Shown: positions 35,501-48,650, counted from the first letter of the stretch. The stretch is DNA of 64,000 nucleotides from Cranoglanis bouderius (GCA_023630585.1 CM042540.1:17445574-17509573), one strand, 5' to 3'. Notes: a model not told the origin generated them from the letters alone. Translations and numbers: made by a program.

Positions 35501-37170
35501 GAATTTAACAGACCGTCATTTCCGTACTTAGTTTTCATTGCCATATCAATAAATAAAGTGTCATATCACAGCGACGTTGCATTAAAGCTTTTTGCAAGAC
35601 CATATTTGGCACCATTTTGGCTTTGGCTTTTAAAGGAAGGAAATGCTAATGATGTTTCCTTCTATTCTCAGTTACTTCAATTTCCACCTTCAATTTAGAA
35701 GCTGTTTGTGGTCCCTGGAGCTGAAAGTTATAACTTCACATTTCCACAAAGTAACATTAAACAAATTTTTTAATATAAGGTTTTAACATCTGGAACACTC
35801 GGCCACGTAAGTGAATTAGCACATATAGTGTGTTAGGTGGACTTTATGGCTCAAAATTCTTCTTCACGTTTTACCAGTAAGACTGGTTTCTTTCACTCAC
35901 ACGCTCGAAAAGCACGTCTTTGCCACTCAGGATGCCTCAGTGACAGTGACGTTTTCTTCACTCTTCATTACTCCAGTGGAAAATCTCTCTGTCAACACTT
36001 AATGCCTCCCCCCTGCTTACTGAACAATTCTTGTGAATTCCTCTTCCCCAGTCAGTCGGTCTCTCTTTCTTTCTCTCTCTCCCTCTCTCTTGTTGTGGGT
36101 TGTCTTCATCTGTCCTGACAGCTCTGTGCCTCATCACCAGCTATATGAAATGACAGCTCACATCCTGGGGCTACAGCAAGAGCTGTTTACTGAGAAAGAG
36201 CAACACACTCTCTCTCTAACAAATCCTCCCGCACCCCCACCCCCTCCCATGTGTGTACATATACATGCACCCTCTTTCACACAGTATCACACACACACCC
36301 CTCCATCCTGGACTTAATTCAGAGATGCGTTTGCTCTAGTTCTCCGTTGGCACTGCGGGGGCATGTGCGTGGCCGTGGCAAGCTTCACACTCGGCTCAAC
36401 GGATTGACACAGGAGCCACAGTGAAATTCACCCACTACAGCCACAGAGGTTTTCACACAATTGACAGCTAATAGTAGAATTTCTATTTTACAAACAAAAT
36501 GGAATTAAAGCTGATGATGTGATAAGTGAAATCACATTTTCTGAGATCATCAGTACTCGATCGTATCACTTACTGATATCACTTTCCACCCCTGAAATTA
36601 TTTTTGTCCAATTCATGTAAGTGTTTGGCAGATGCATAGGAACTTCGTAGTAGCAAACAGATTTCATGGATGTTCAAATCCTTTTTTTGTACCAAGTATT
36701 TCATTTGTTTGTAAACTTCATTTCATCTTCATTCAACTCGAGCTGCAGTAAAAATCAGAAATAATTGCTGACTCACTTTTGACACATCGTTCACATTTCT
36801 GCTTTAAGTAACCCATTCAGCGAGAGGTGCAGGATTAACGTACTAACGTGACAACAATACACCAGGCACGTAAATGTGGCGCCATTCTGGCAAGTTAGCA
36901 AGCCTGCAACATGTTGAAGCGACAGCCGGCTGAGGCGTCAAAGAAACTGAACAACTCTTCACCGTCAACTGGCCCTTGTTTTATGCTTCCTCTGTTTTTT
37001 GTTTTTTTTTCACATTAGTATTAGTGGAACGTGAACATCATAAAAATCGATTGAAATCACAAAACCTTAGTTTCTATAAAATCATATACCAATGCAATGA
37101 TTACTGCAGAGCAAAGCGAAACTTTGTACTCGATGATACACCTTTTACACCAACATGGGGAAACAAAATA
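29513..37170. other. Long intron segment, unique
   Basis: 7.6 kb of ordinary AT-rich intron. The only items picked out are poly-T at 30587-30600, a dispersed repeat at 32125-32345, a short (CA)n/(TC)n patch near 34385-34435, poly-A at 34662-34676, a CT-rich run at 36061-36090 and a CA/CCC-rich patch at 36225-36300. No gene, promoter or mobile element is supported. Confidence 0.6.
32125..32345. repeat. Dispersed repeat fragment (family with 5047-5265)
   Basis: TATTATGTTTTCGAGTTTCC and CTGTCCGTCCATC occur in the same order and spacing as in 5047-5265. The rest is diverged. Confidence 0.42.
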
Positions 37171-37180
37171 AACAGATATA

Positions 37181-38423
37181 CAGTGGGGGGGGGGGGAGTA
37201 TTTGATCCCCTGCTGAGTTTGTACGTTTGCCCACAGACAAAGAAATGATCAGTCTATGATTTTAATGGTAGGTGTATTTTAACAGTGAGAGACAGAATAA
37301 CAACAAAAAAATCCATAAAAATGCATTTCAAAAAAGTTATAAATTGATTTGCATTTTAATGAATGAAATAAATATTTGACCCCTTCGACTTAGTACTTGG
37401 TGGCAAAACCCTTGTTGACAATAACAGAGGTCAGACGTTTCTTGTAGTTGGCCACCAGGTTTGCACACATCTCAGGAGGGATTTTGTCCCACTCCTCTTT
37501 GCAGATCCTCTCCAAGTCATTAAGGTCATTTTCAATGCCCTGGCTGAGGGAAGGAGTTTCTCACCCGAGATTTGACGGTACATGGCCCCGTCCATCGTCC
37601 CTTTGATGCGGTGCAGTTGTCCTGTCCCCTTAGCAGAAAAACACCCCCAAAGCATAATGTTCCCACCTCCATGTTTGACGATGGGGATGGTGTTCTTGGG
37701 GTCATAGGCAGCATTCCTCCTCCTCCAAACACGGCGAGTTGAGTTGATCCCAAAGAGCTCGATTTTGGTCTCATCTGACCACAACACTTTCACCCAGTTC
37801 TCCTCTGAATCATTCAGGCAAACTTCAGACGTGCCTTGAGATCATTAACAAGATCCTCCCGTGTAGTTCTGGGCTGATTCCTCACTGCTCTCATGATCAT
37901 TGAAACTCCACGAGGTGAGATCTTGCATGGAGCCCCAGACCGAGGGAGACTGACAGTTTCTTCCATTTGCGAATAATCGCACCAACTGTTGTCACCTTCT
38001 CACCAAGCTGCTTGGCGATGGTCTTGTAGCCAATTCCAGACTTGTGTAGGTCTACAATCTTGTCCCTGACATCCTTGGACAGCTCTTTGGTCTTGGCCAT
38101 GGTGGAGAGTTTGGAATCTGATTGATTGATTGCTTCTGTGGACAGGTGTCTTTTATACAGGTAACGAGCTGATTACCTGTGTAAAAGACACCTGGGAGAC
38201 AGAAATCTTGCTGATTGATAGGGGATCAAATTCTTATTTCCCTCATTAAAATGCAAATCAATTTATAACTTTTTTGAAATGCGTTTTTCTGGATTTTTTT
38301 GTAGTTATTCTGTCTCTCACTGTTAAAATACATCTACCATTAAAATTATAGACTGATCATTTCTTTGTCAGTGGGCAAACGTACAAAATCAGCAAGGGAT
38401 CAAATACTTTTTTCCCCTCACTG
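37181..38423 (-). mobile_element. Tc1-like transposon with ~200-bp inverted repeats
   Basis: 1243 bp between TA dinucleotides. The terminal repeats are unusually long: 37181 to about 37385 pairs with about 38218 to 38423 at high identity. Left base positions 4-15 are a G run where the right end has mixed G and A. A near-perfect 22-bp hairpin (38143-38164 with 38173-38194, one mismatch) sits just upstream of the transposase start. The transposase is internally deleted, so the element is non-autonomous but otherwise well preserved. Confidence 0.92.
37431..38100 (-). pseudogene. Tc1-like transposase with internal deletions
   Basis: Starts at ATG 38100-38098 with MAKTKELSKDVRDKIVDLHK, then GIGYKTIAKQLGEKVTTVGA, the first helix-turn-helix. 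A small indel breaks the frame after IIRKWKK. The second DNA-binding half is largely missing (junction near 37825-37835). The frame from 37793 reads KVLWSDETKIELFGI with the first catalytic Asp and VKHGGGNIMLWGCFSAKGTG. Another junction near 37526-37532 removes the region with the second Asp and the final Glu, leaving only a C-terminal stub. It cannot encode active transposase. Confidence 0.88.
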
Positions 38424-40282
38424 TACCAGTTACGAAACAGTGGTACAGTGAATGTCATGTTTTTAGGTGGATGGTTTTGTAATTGCAGCTTTGCAGATTG
38501 TTGTGGACAAAACAGGTCTAGTAATCATGGCTTGAAAGCAAACAAAAGTAACAACTTAGCAATGTGACTTACAAATTGAGGGATATTTATACCCAAAACT
38601 AGCGAGGTAATGAGAGGAGTTGTAGGAGAGGGATTCTGGTAGCTCATGAGCTAGGCTGGTTTGATTCATTATTAAATATTAATCAGTTACTATCTCTCAA
38701 AAAAAAAAAAAAAGTCACTGGAAATGTAAATTGCTGGTGTGGTATGTCTGAGGTCATGACACGGCCAGTGTGAATTCATGGCAATAACACTGAGTGGCTA
38801 GAAGTTACATTGGACTGTTTCCATTTGTTTACATGATCCAGATATGTGCATTTAGTTTCCCTTAATTTAAGTTTGAATAAATAATAATTTTTAAAAATGC
38901 TTATTAATAGTAATTGGGGTGGAAAGGAGCAGCTGCCACCCCTCCATGGCGCTTGCTATATAAACAGGCCCTAGAGTTGAATAGAAATCAGTAGCTAGCA
39001 TGGAACTGTTACCTATGGGGGGAAAAAAGGATGAGTACAGTGTAACAAAAATGGAACAAGTCATAAATCAGTGCCTGCAGTCAAGCATGAATCTGTCACT
39101 ATGCAAAAAAAACCAACAAACAACCAAAAAAAAAAAAAAAACCCTGCCACCTCTTCGCCACCCCATGTATCCATTTCACAAGAATTTCTGTTTCATTTTT
39201 TGATAGAGCTTAAAAACAGAAAAATTCCATAATATGAATAAATAAGAAGTCATTTAGTAGTCCTTTAGTAGTCAATAGTCATTTCATTTCCGGCATTTTT
39301 CTGATGTTCAGTGACATTTATCATGTGAAATCTTGTTGCTCAATCTATCGTATGTTCATTATATTACCGCCAGGCTGCCATTGGTAATATTTAAGCAATC
39401 CTGATAGCCCATCTAACTGGAGCCACTGAGGAGAGAGCGACTGTGAGAAGTTTGAAAGTGTCATGGAACCTCGTGAAAATCAAAAACAAATCTGCAGGAA
39501 CAGTGCGGTTTAACCTACAGGCGCAGTGGCCTTTGAAGTGGAGGGCAGCGTTGTTAATTGTCAGCACCAGCTTAGCGAAAGGTGGTAACAATTTAACAGG
39601 ACTGTGTGGCGGCAGGGTGCTGGATGCGTATCAGGTGTTTGCAGGCGTCGTGTGCTGTGCAGCATAGAGGAAGCCGCTCCAGAGATGAGAAAGCGGCCGA
39701 CTTAACAACCAGTAATTCTTTGTTTGCGCTGCCAATCGTGCTGTAATTGGCTGGGAGGTGAACAGGAGCTTTTTGATTGGACAGCTGGACCAGTTACTGC
39801 TGCTGTTTTTACTGAACGCTACCAGACCCAGACGCAGCCAGCATCTCCGTGCTCTACCTTAAGCGTACTTGGTATTAGCAGAAATTTCTTTCTGGTGCAC
39901 CAGCAGGGTTCAAATGGGGCAAAGCGGTGAGCTTTCGTGGCTCAGAGGCATCTCTGAGTAAACAAGCGAGAGTTCAGAGCAGCTGCTGTCAGAGATGTTC
40001 AGAGCAGCTGCTGTCAGAGATGTTCCCAATACTTTTCCCTGAACCATGGCACTTGAAAGACATTTTGAATGTTTGGAACGTTCTCCACCCTTTCAAGTGT
40101 CTGTGTGTGCTAGTTTGTGTGTGTGTGATTGCATGTTTCTGGTTTGCCTGTGGTATTTCTACAGGTTCAACACTGACATGTTAAGCCAACTGTGTCCATG
40201 TTGATTGGGAATGCTCCTTATGAGGTTAGGCCTCTTCTTTTGTAGTACTGTCTCCAACCTGAAGGGTCCTCTGCAACACGCA

Positions 40283-40283
<1 letters not shown>

Positions 40284-40318
<35 letters not shown>
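40284..40318. repeat. (CA)n microsatellite
   Basis: About seventeen uninterrupted CA units. Confidence 0.97.
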
Positions 40319-40357
40319 AGCTAGTGTTGGCCGATAGAGAGAACTATACAGACATCG

Positions 40358-40565
40358 AGTCAAGTCAAGTAGGTTTTTTTTTGTTGTCATTCCTCTATAT
40401 AGTGTGTATACATTGGAACGAAATGATGTTTTTTCAGGACCATGGTGCAACACAGAACAGTACGCAAGACTACATAAAGTGCAAATACACAACAGTGTGA
40501 GATGAGTGCAAAACAATAAGTACACAAAACGAAACAATAAATGGACAGGACAGTAAATACACAGA
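40358..40565. repeat. Dispersed repeat, possible LINE 3' end
   Basis: Starts with AGTCAAGTCAAGTAGG and contains TTGTTGTCATTCCTC and CAGGACCATGGTGCAACA, strings I associate with a repeat very common in teleosts. No reverse transcriptase coding sequence accompanies it. Confidence 0.4.
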
Positions 40566-41051
40566 ACATTGACTGTAAACTGTAAACATAGACCGTAAAT
40601 ATGTATATGTATGCATACGAGTATACTTATTTTTATGCAAATGCCGTGTAAGAATGACTGAAAGATGCTTGTGACTTAATTTTGCACTAAGATTTTGTGA
40701 CTAAACGTTTTACAAACTTAAAGTATTACAAATGAAGATTTTAATTTTTTTGAACAGTCACAAAAACAACCCTGAAATAACCACATAATGTGAAAAACAG
40801 TTATGAAGATATCATACTCACTCATGCCATGCTCAAAGCCAAAAGCATAAACAAGCCGTCTCGTCTAACACAGACTTCTCAAACCTCTTGAAGGTTTAAT
40901 TATAAATAAATTCCACAAACTCCCTTAGTTCAGATTTATTTCATGAACGTTATTTAAATGTGTACAATAGCAATTTTGTCTGTTTATTATTGCCATAGAG
41001 CTTTCTGTTCTTGAACTTTCCACTGACCGAACACAGGTCCAAGTTGGCAAT

Positions 41052-41715
41052 AGGCCTCATTTATCAAGCTGGATACAAGTGAATTTTTTTTTTTTCGTTA
41101 ACTCATTTACAGGAGCCCAGTTTAGAAAACTACAAGAGCTCCTGGGTTTGTGACTCTGAATTGAATTTTGAGTGCTCAGCTTCACACTGTATAATTGGTG
41201 ATGAGTTACTACCATTTTCTATACAGATTAAATCACTTATTTATGCCAGTTGCGTGCACACATTTAGTGAACATTTTGTGAAACTCAGTTGTTTGAAATC
41301 AATGACTTGAAAGAAAGCAATCCAAAAGTAATCGACAAATTAAGACAACAAAAACTAGCTATTCGATTAATACAAAAGTAATGCCGCCATATAACAGGAG
41401 GAAGTGTCGGTGTGTGTGTGTCTGTGGTAGCCGACACACTGCAGTGGCTGAGCTGCTTTACAGGAAGATTCAGCACATGCCTTGATTAAGAGCCATTCTT
41501 TTACAGTTTAGATGTCATTTTGTTGTTTTCAGCTCTGTCAGATTTGTCTTTTACGGAGTTTTGTGGGTTTCGCTAAATAGACATCAGCTCTGCCCTGAAT
41601 GTGCTTGGTAATTTCCAGGTGAATTGGCATTTCTCAACATAATGAAGAAAATGAGCATTACCAAAATGTTTGTAAATGTGGCAGGACTGTACTAAAAGAT
41701 TAATAAATGAGGCCC
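41052..41715. mobile_element. Possible MITE with GGCCTCATTTAT ends
   Basis: AGGCCTCATTTATCAA near 41052 is mirrored by TTAATAAATGAGGCCC near 41700-41714, giving an inverted repeat of about 15 bp with one mismatch. The interior of about 660 bp has no coding sequence. I could not identify a clear target duplication. Confidence 0.5.
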
Positions 41716-42733
41716 ATTGTTTATAGACTTAATTGCTTTTGAGTTATTGAGGTTTGGATTAAAACCATTTAAGTGAACAGTCAAACAAATGAATAACTAT
41801 AAAGTAATAATAGTAATAATTCAGTTAAAACTATAAGTTATTATTGATTTTAATCAATTAAGAACTAAATAACTCAATTTAAAAAAAAAAAAAAACTGAC
41901 TATGTTAGAGTATTTGTTTCTCACAGGTTCCTGGGCATGTTTTATTTATTTATTTATCTATCTATCTATCTATTTATTTATTAATTTAAAAAAAAAATGG
42001 TGGTGGTATAGGGGGTGGGGGGGTTGTAATGCTTGTGAGAAATAGAAAACTAAACCCAATTCATAATATTGCTTCAGTCGCATAGAAGTGCCACACAGCT
42101 GTGGCTGGTGTGAACGCGCATATTGATTATTTTGGGCACTGATTGGAAGTGGTGCAGACGCAGCGTGTTCATGGTGTCCTGTCTCAAAGAGGGATTCGAA
42201 TAGTCCTCACAGACGTTTTTCAACAGCTAACACTTTAAGCAAACGCATCAGCAGCCTTTGCCGTCTCGCTCAACCGCAGTGTAAACAGTATTTGAAAATT
42301 TCTACTGGTTGACAAATTTCTGCCGGTCTCTAATTTATATTATTATACCAGCCACTGTATGTTGTGTCTTAGACAAATTATCTTGTATGAACAGCATATT
42401 ACTAAGTGTAACTGGAACCTCTGCACCACAACCATCTACGGCTCGTAGCCAGTGATATCTGGTCAGAAACGACAGAATCTCGTATAAACAGTTAAAGGTT
42501 GAAGCTGTGTTACACTCTTGAGTGTGCCGGGGTGTGCGAGGGCAGTAATTAGAGGTCAGAAACGTTAACATTGTAATTATAATCCAGTCCTTCCAATCTG
42601 TTTGAGTCGTCACAACACACTGAAATGTCAAAACACTGGCAACCTACTGATTTTGCCAAATCTGAAAAAGACACAACTGGTCATAGCTGTTGCGCTTGGA
42701 TGGAACTTTGTGCTTTCAGTCTTTTCCGTGTGT

Positions 42734-42734
42734 T

Positions 42735-42777
<43 letters not shown>

Positions 42778-42778
42778 G
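42734..42778. repeat. Compound (TG)n(AG)n microsatellite
   Basis: TG units pass directly into AG units. Confidence 0.95.
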
Positions 42779-42960
42779 CGTGCATGCTTGAGCGCGCATG
42801 CGTGTGCACGTGTGTGTGTGTGTGTATGTATGTGTTTCACAGTGACCTGTAGTTCACTGCTCGGGTGCTGAGGGTTCCAGACACTGGACTGGAGACAAAG
42901 GTGGCGGCAGAGTGGCGCAGAGCCACTCTGATCCTCAAACAGAGTTACCAATGAAGCAAA

Positions 42961-42962
<2 letters not shown>

Positions 42963-43017
<55 letters not shown>
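42963..43017. repeat. Compound (TC)n(AC)n microsatellite
   Basis: About nineteen TC units followed by eight AC units; the mirror order of the compound repeat 200 bp to its left. Confidence 0.95.
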
Positions 43018-44950
43018 GTAACTCTTGCTTTCTCACTTGCTCTCGCTGCTCTCTCTCTCCCTCACGGTGAGATCTGTGATATCAGAAGCACTAACCTCAC
43101 TTGACCCTCTTATTTTTTTTCTTTCTTTCTTTCTTTTCAAACTAATTTCTAATGCATTTTATTTGGATGCATTTCAGAGTGTATGAATGAAGTGCTTATA
43201 GGACGTTTCGATTTATTAGTATTAACTGTCAGTAGTGTAAATGCTTCACAATCAGTGAAGCCATTGAATCCATTAATCAATGTGCTAATCAAAATAATTA
43301 ACTTTACATATTTATTTTTTCATATTTAAAACATCACTACTCAGCGATTCTGCTGTGCTTGCGTTTCATCTTTTTTTTTTCTTTTCTTTTCCCCGTTACT
43401 TGATTTCATCATTCAGGATACTGAACACTTCCTATCCTAATGCCTATCCTTTTTTGATCTGCTGCCTCTTCTTCTTCTTCTCTTCTATCTATCTCTCTCT
43501 CTCTCTCTCTCTCTCTGCCCCCTCTCCTCTTTTTCCCAGTGGGGGTGTTGTTTATAGAGCATTATAATTTATAACTGAATAGAGTGGATTTAATTTCAGC
43601 ACTGAGGCTCGCCAGCAGGGCGCCAGGCTGCAATCAGAGGAATCAGTGCGCTGCGAGCCCTGTTGAATGGAAAGTATTATCAGCGGCCACAAACGGACAC
43701 TGTTTCTCCTTAAACAACTCCCTCGATGCTCCCCGAGCCCGGCTTCTCTTTCACTCCTCTATTCCTGTTAGCCGCCCTCCCTCCCATTGTCCTTCAGTGC
43801 CACTTCCCCTGCTCTCCTCTCTCCCTCTCCTCCTCTTCCTCCTCTCTCACTTCCCTGTTTCCTCTGTGTCCCTGCTTTCTTGTTTTCTTTCTGTGTTTGA
43901 TTTTCTGGAGCAGTTCTGATGATGCTGTTCAGGCTGGAGTGCGCCCGGGCGATACAGTAAACAAGATTGTGTCACGATACATGATGTAGAAAGTATTGTG
44001 ATAGATATGTTAATGCGCTGCATTTTAAAGGAAACTTTGAGTTGTTTCCTACAGAAATATATAAACATGCAAAAGGAAAGAAACTGAAGCCAGAGAAATA
44101 TATTTATATAACGTCCAGTCAGCTGTTTTGAGACCGTAGGTGTTACAGAAGTTCTGTTAAAGTTACATGCACCAGCTTCTTTTTAAATCGTTCCAGTACA
44201 CAGTGTTGCTCTCCAGCGGTACATGTGATGGCTGCATGAATTGTGTCTGTTCTGAAATGGAATGCAGCGCTGCTATTTACTGGTCAGGCTCTGAGTTTAC
44301 TGCAGTGTTCGCAGTAAAAGCTCAGCCCATGAGCCAGCGTTCCCCCTGTCTGCCTTCCTCTCACGCCTCTCTCGTCTTTATCTTGGCCTCTGTCTCCTCT
44401 TTTCACCATCCCCATTCAAGTGTTGCAGTTTTCCGCCCGTAAATCCTGCCGTGCGTGACTGGAGGCTGACTCGAGGCTCTCCTGCATTCTGACAAACAGA
44501 GAGTGCGAGTGAGTTAGTGAGCGCATCATCCATCCCACTGGGCGGCCGAGTCGGTTTGTAGATGTGACCCCAAAACAGGAGTAGTGATATTTAAATACGT
44601 TTGGATCAGTGAAGAGTGTGTGAGAAACGGCACGGACGGACAGTGAGAGAGTAAGAGAGGCTCCAGATGTACACATCAGCTTCAGCAGTAAAGAAATGAT
44701 TATTCTTACTATACTGTGATACAAAATGATTAATAATGGTGATTTGAGTGATTGATATTACATTTACATATGTGTACCTTAAGTAACATAAAAAGACATC
44801 TTAAACATGGGTAAAGTGTCAATCACAGCAATCTGTGTGCATTTTTCAGATAGATGTCTTTACAAATTAATACACCCTATTTACAGCACTTTACAACCTA
44901 TTTACAAAAAACAGCATTTCTTCCATAACTTATTCATTATAGATTATATT

Positions 44951-44974
44951 AAAAAAAAAAAAAAAAAAAAAAAA
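44951..44974. repeat. Poly-A run
   Basis: 24 A in a row. The upstream sequence has no A/B box or LINE-like coding region. Confidence 0.95.
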
Positions 44975-47344
44975 GACCTTTTAGTCCCACAACATTCAGT
45001 CAACACGGTTACCTGAACACACTGACCTCTTAAAAATTTGGAATATTCCACAAGTTACATATTCAACAGGAAGTTACATCATCCAAATTTTGTCAAGATT
45101 ATAGTAAGAAGAAAAGTATGTTCTCACATTTTTTTATTTGTGATATCGAAAGCTTAACCCTGTTGTCCGAAATATATATTGAAAGTAAAATATTGATTAC
45201 ATTTTTTTAAGCAAATCATTAAAATGTTGTTAACGTCCTCATGCCGTTAGAACGGATGCTAGTTAGCCATATTTTGCGTATTTGTTAATTTTATACTAAA
45301 ACCGTAACGCTGTTACTACTTTGAGAGCAAAATGTTAGCAAACAAACTTTGTTTAAAAAAAGAGAGAGAGAGAGAGAGAGAGGTTGCTTCCTGAGATGGT
45401 TTAACACATTTCTTGATAGGTAAATGCATATTTTCTCATTTTTAATTTTGATGAAAGTGTTACAAGGGCTAAATGGTTCCCCACTTACTATGTGAAATTA
45501 CACTTAGAGTGTGAAAGTTAAAAGTCTTAGTGCTCACTCTATTTCGGTACCACTTCCCCGACTCTCTTCACTCCCTCATTTCTGCTTCATCCCTCCTTTC
45601 TCTCCCTTTTTCCTCCCTCTCCTTCCATCTGTACTCGTTTTCGTCCCTCAGTCCCCTCTCAGCACTCAGCAGGACGTGATTAAATTGACCATATTTTAAT
45701 TGGAGAGGAGCAGCCAACTCTGTCTCTTTATTCAGCATAATTAATACCTTGCAGTAACACTGACTTAGATGAACTCGGTTAATTTTTTTTTTTTTTCCCC
45801 CCCCACAAGAGTTTGAAAAGCTTTATGGACTTCGAAGAATAACACACATGGTTTCAGGGGGAAAATGTTGCAAGTCTTCGTCAAAAGCCACAATTAGCTC
45901 ATTACGACTGCTCAAAGCTGGGAGACCACATGAAGAGGGGAAAAGTCATCTCTTTCCCTGCGCTCTCTAATTTCTCAGAGGAAGCTAGCAGGACAGGTTC
46001 AGAGGAAGGGCTTGTCTCATAAAGAAATGTCCTCGTACCATTTTTACACCGGAATATTGCACGGTAATTGTAATGCCGTGGCCTGATTTTGTAATTCACC
46101 AGCGTGCTGTAAGTCAGATCCACAATGATGAGCTTTATATGAGTCGTATTTTCTTAAAAACAAAACCAGAACACATGTAGCATTACCTCGGCCATTAGAG
46201 TGGCGTTGTAGGACATGGGGCGGGGGTGTTCGAGTGACTCAGGTAGCTTTGTTTCTGTTAGTTAAGAAAAGCAGAAATTGCAGTAATCCAGGCATTTTTT
46301 GTGCGTCTGGTTCCAGTAAGCGGTAAAATTATAAAGTGATGATTTCACTAGGAAAAGGCCAGGAAGGGCATTTGGTGATGATTGAACCAGGGATTTTCAG
46401 ACTGCTGGTGTTTTATTCAAGTGTATTAAAACGGCTTGTTCTCCGCCCGCGTGACCGTGGTTAGTAACCGTTACCAGGGAAGAGGAGTAATGACTCTCTG
46501 TGAGTATTAAAGCAGCTGCCTGACCCCTCTTTATTAGTTGTGCGGAGCAGCCAGGCTTAATCAAAAGTTAACGATTCAGTGTAGGATGTGCCCAGGGCGG
46601 CGTGAGGGCACTGCATTATTGTTAGTGTGTGTGTGGGGGTAATTTGCTGAGCGAGCTAAGCCAATAGGAGTGCGGTGTGGCTGGCGCTGGTTTGGGGGGG
46701 GGAACACATGTGATGTGCCTGAGAGATCAAAACACACACTTGATGAATGTGAGGGCAGAGGGTGGGAGAGGGGGAGTGGCCCGTGCTCCCAGCTTTGAAT
46801 CACCGATCAAGGTCGTTCTCAGTTCATTAAATTATGCTGAGAGCCTTGGCCTGGTAAGCAACACACACACACACACACAGAGAGAGAGGTATTGCTTTAT
46901 GCAGTTATTGAAGTTCTTTTTCCATTCTTCTTTTGACCATGACTGCTTCTGTATCCTCACTCTCCAGTTATAATTTGTGTGTGTGCACGAATGTGTGTGC
47001 GTGTGTGTGCATTTATTTTGGTCAGTGGCAGTCTGAGCAGGAAAGAGTTGCAGATGAAGCCAGCAGTTACACAGTGCCTTGTGTAATGTTCTGCATGTCT
47101 TGTGTGTTTTGGCTCGTCGTCACACACTTCCCGGGTACAGGGTCATTCCTAATATTTACCGTTGTTCATCACACTTTGCTACCAGACAGCTGTACCTCAT
47201 GATACACACCTCTAGCATTTGATTAATCAATATTCCCATGTAAAAACACTGCACTTGGTCATTTCTTTACGCCGAGATTTTGTTAGGAATTTTACTTATA
47301 ATATATTATCTGTAGCATCCAAATAGCTCCTTGTTACTATAAGT

Positions 47345-47461
47345 AACGAGTCCATTATATTACATTATATTATATTACATATTATATTGCATTATATTAT
47401 ATTATATTGCATTATATTATGTTATATTATATTATATTATATTATATTATATTATATTATA
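47345..47461. repeat. ATTAT pentanucleotide array
   Basis: About twenty copies of a 5-bp ATTAT-type unit with GCATT and ACATT variants in the left part and pure units on the right. Confidence 0.93.
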
Positions 47462-47868
47462 TTTTGTTTGTATGTTTGTTTTAAAAAGTGTTAATGCCTA
47501 TGAATGTGAAATAAAAGCAGTGAGGCAGAATGTAATATGTTTCCATTCTAATATCTTGATTTCATTAACAAATAATTTGTCAACGAAAAATATTCTGGAC
47601 TTTCTTTTCTTTCACATAAAATTTCCAGCTCATTTGTGGCCTGTCTCCTGACACCGCAGGCAAAACATCAACCTTTGCTCTTGATTACAAATTAACCAGG
47701 CAAAACCGCTTAGCTACTCAGGATTAAATCTGACATCAACATTAATTCTAGTATGATTCAGGGTTTTTTTTTTGTTTTTTTTTTTAAATCTAATTCATGA
47801 GACGGAGAGGAGTTTTGATTTAGATATGACTCACTGTCAATATCTCACACTGCAGGAACAAAATATGG

Positions 47869-48424
47869 GGTTAACACTCTACCAAGGCCGTATATAATGA
47901 CCTGTGTGTATATCACCAATACATAATGCATAGTGCATTGTTACAAACCCACTAAGACCTGCCTTGATTTTTTAACAACTGAAATTTATATACATTTCAT
48001 TTGTGAGTGTAGATTATTGACAGACACATGATATGTCAATCTAAATCTAATGCTTTCCTTACAAGTAAAGTGGAATTTTTAGAAATAATTTTTCCCCCCC
48101 AGTTTTTAGTTTTAATTTCTGATGATTTGCCGATCATGTGTTTGGTATTATAATAGGGAAAAACATTAAGACATGCCAACATGTCTATGATTAAACATAA
48201 TGCACTACACAAAGTGTGGTAGCTTGGTATTAGTGAAATGTTGTGTTACAAAGACTACTTTTAATGTATCATGTTAAGATTCATAATTCGTAATAAAGAG
48301 TAGTATAAAGTGTCTGAATTGTTCATAAACAACTTAAATGTGTATTGCCTTATGGATGAATTGTGGCACATTATGATAGCGTTCATAGTTACGTAATGAT
48401 ACGGCTTTCATAGAAAGTGTTACC
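47869..48424. mobile_element. hAT-like MITE with perfect 8-bp target duplication
   Basis: 556 bp starting GGTTAACACTCTACCAAGGC and ending GCTTTCATAGAAAGTGTTACC, imperfect inverted repeats on the GGTxAACACT theme. AAATATGG occurs exactly at 47861-47868 and again at 48425-48432. There is no open reading frame of note. The exact duplication is good evidence that this is a real inserted unit; the superfamily is inferred from the 8-bp size. Confidence 0.82.
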
Positions 48425-48623
48425 AAATATGGTTATTAGCATTAAATTTGATTTTCAACTTTGCCATCATTGAATTTCACACAACTAAACACCGCAAGGA
48501 GAGACTCAGACAGAGGGGGAAATCTTGCTCAGTGTCTCACACAGTAGTTGCATAACTGATTTCAACTATCATGGTACAAGTCCTTGGACATGAAAGAATG
48601 TTTGGATGATATGTATGTGACAT

Positions 48624-48650
48624 GCACACACACACACACACACACACACA
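48624..48650. repeat. (CA)n microsatellite
   Basis: About thirteen CA units. Confidence 0.95.

Larger units (their letters stand above)
38424..41050. other. Intron segment, mostly unique
   Basis: AT-rich with poly-A runs at 38699-38713 and 39126-39141. The part 39400-39900 is GC-balanced and unique. A 24-base direct duplication (unit begins TTCAGAGCAGCTGCTGTCAG) lies at about 39973-40023. A CA array and a dispersed repeat are listed separately. No gene recognised. Confidence 0.58.
41716..47860. other. Intron segment, unique with microsatellites
   Basis: Holds (TCTA)n near 41950-41975, a TG/GA compound repeat (42734-42778), a TC/AC compound repeat (42963-43017), TC runs near 43487-43515, poly-A (44951-44974), GA run (45360-45382), CA run (46861-46880) and an ATTAT array (47345-47461). 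The stretch 43940-44010 has weak ATCGTGAT-like similarity to the MITE at 23719. Unique, GC-balanced blocks lie at 43580-43760 and 45800-46150. No gene recognised. Confidence 0.58.
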
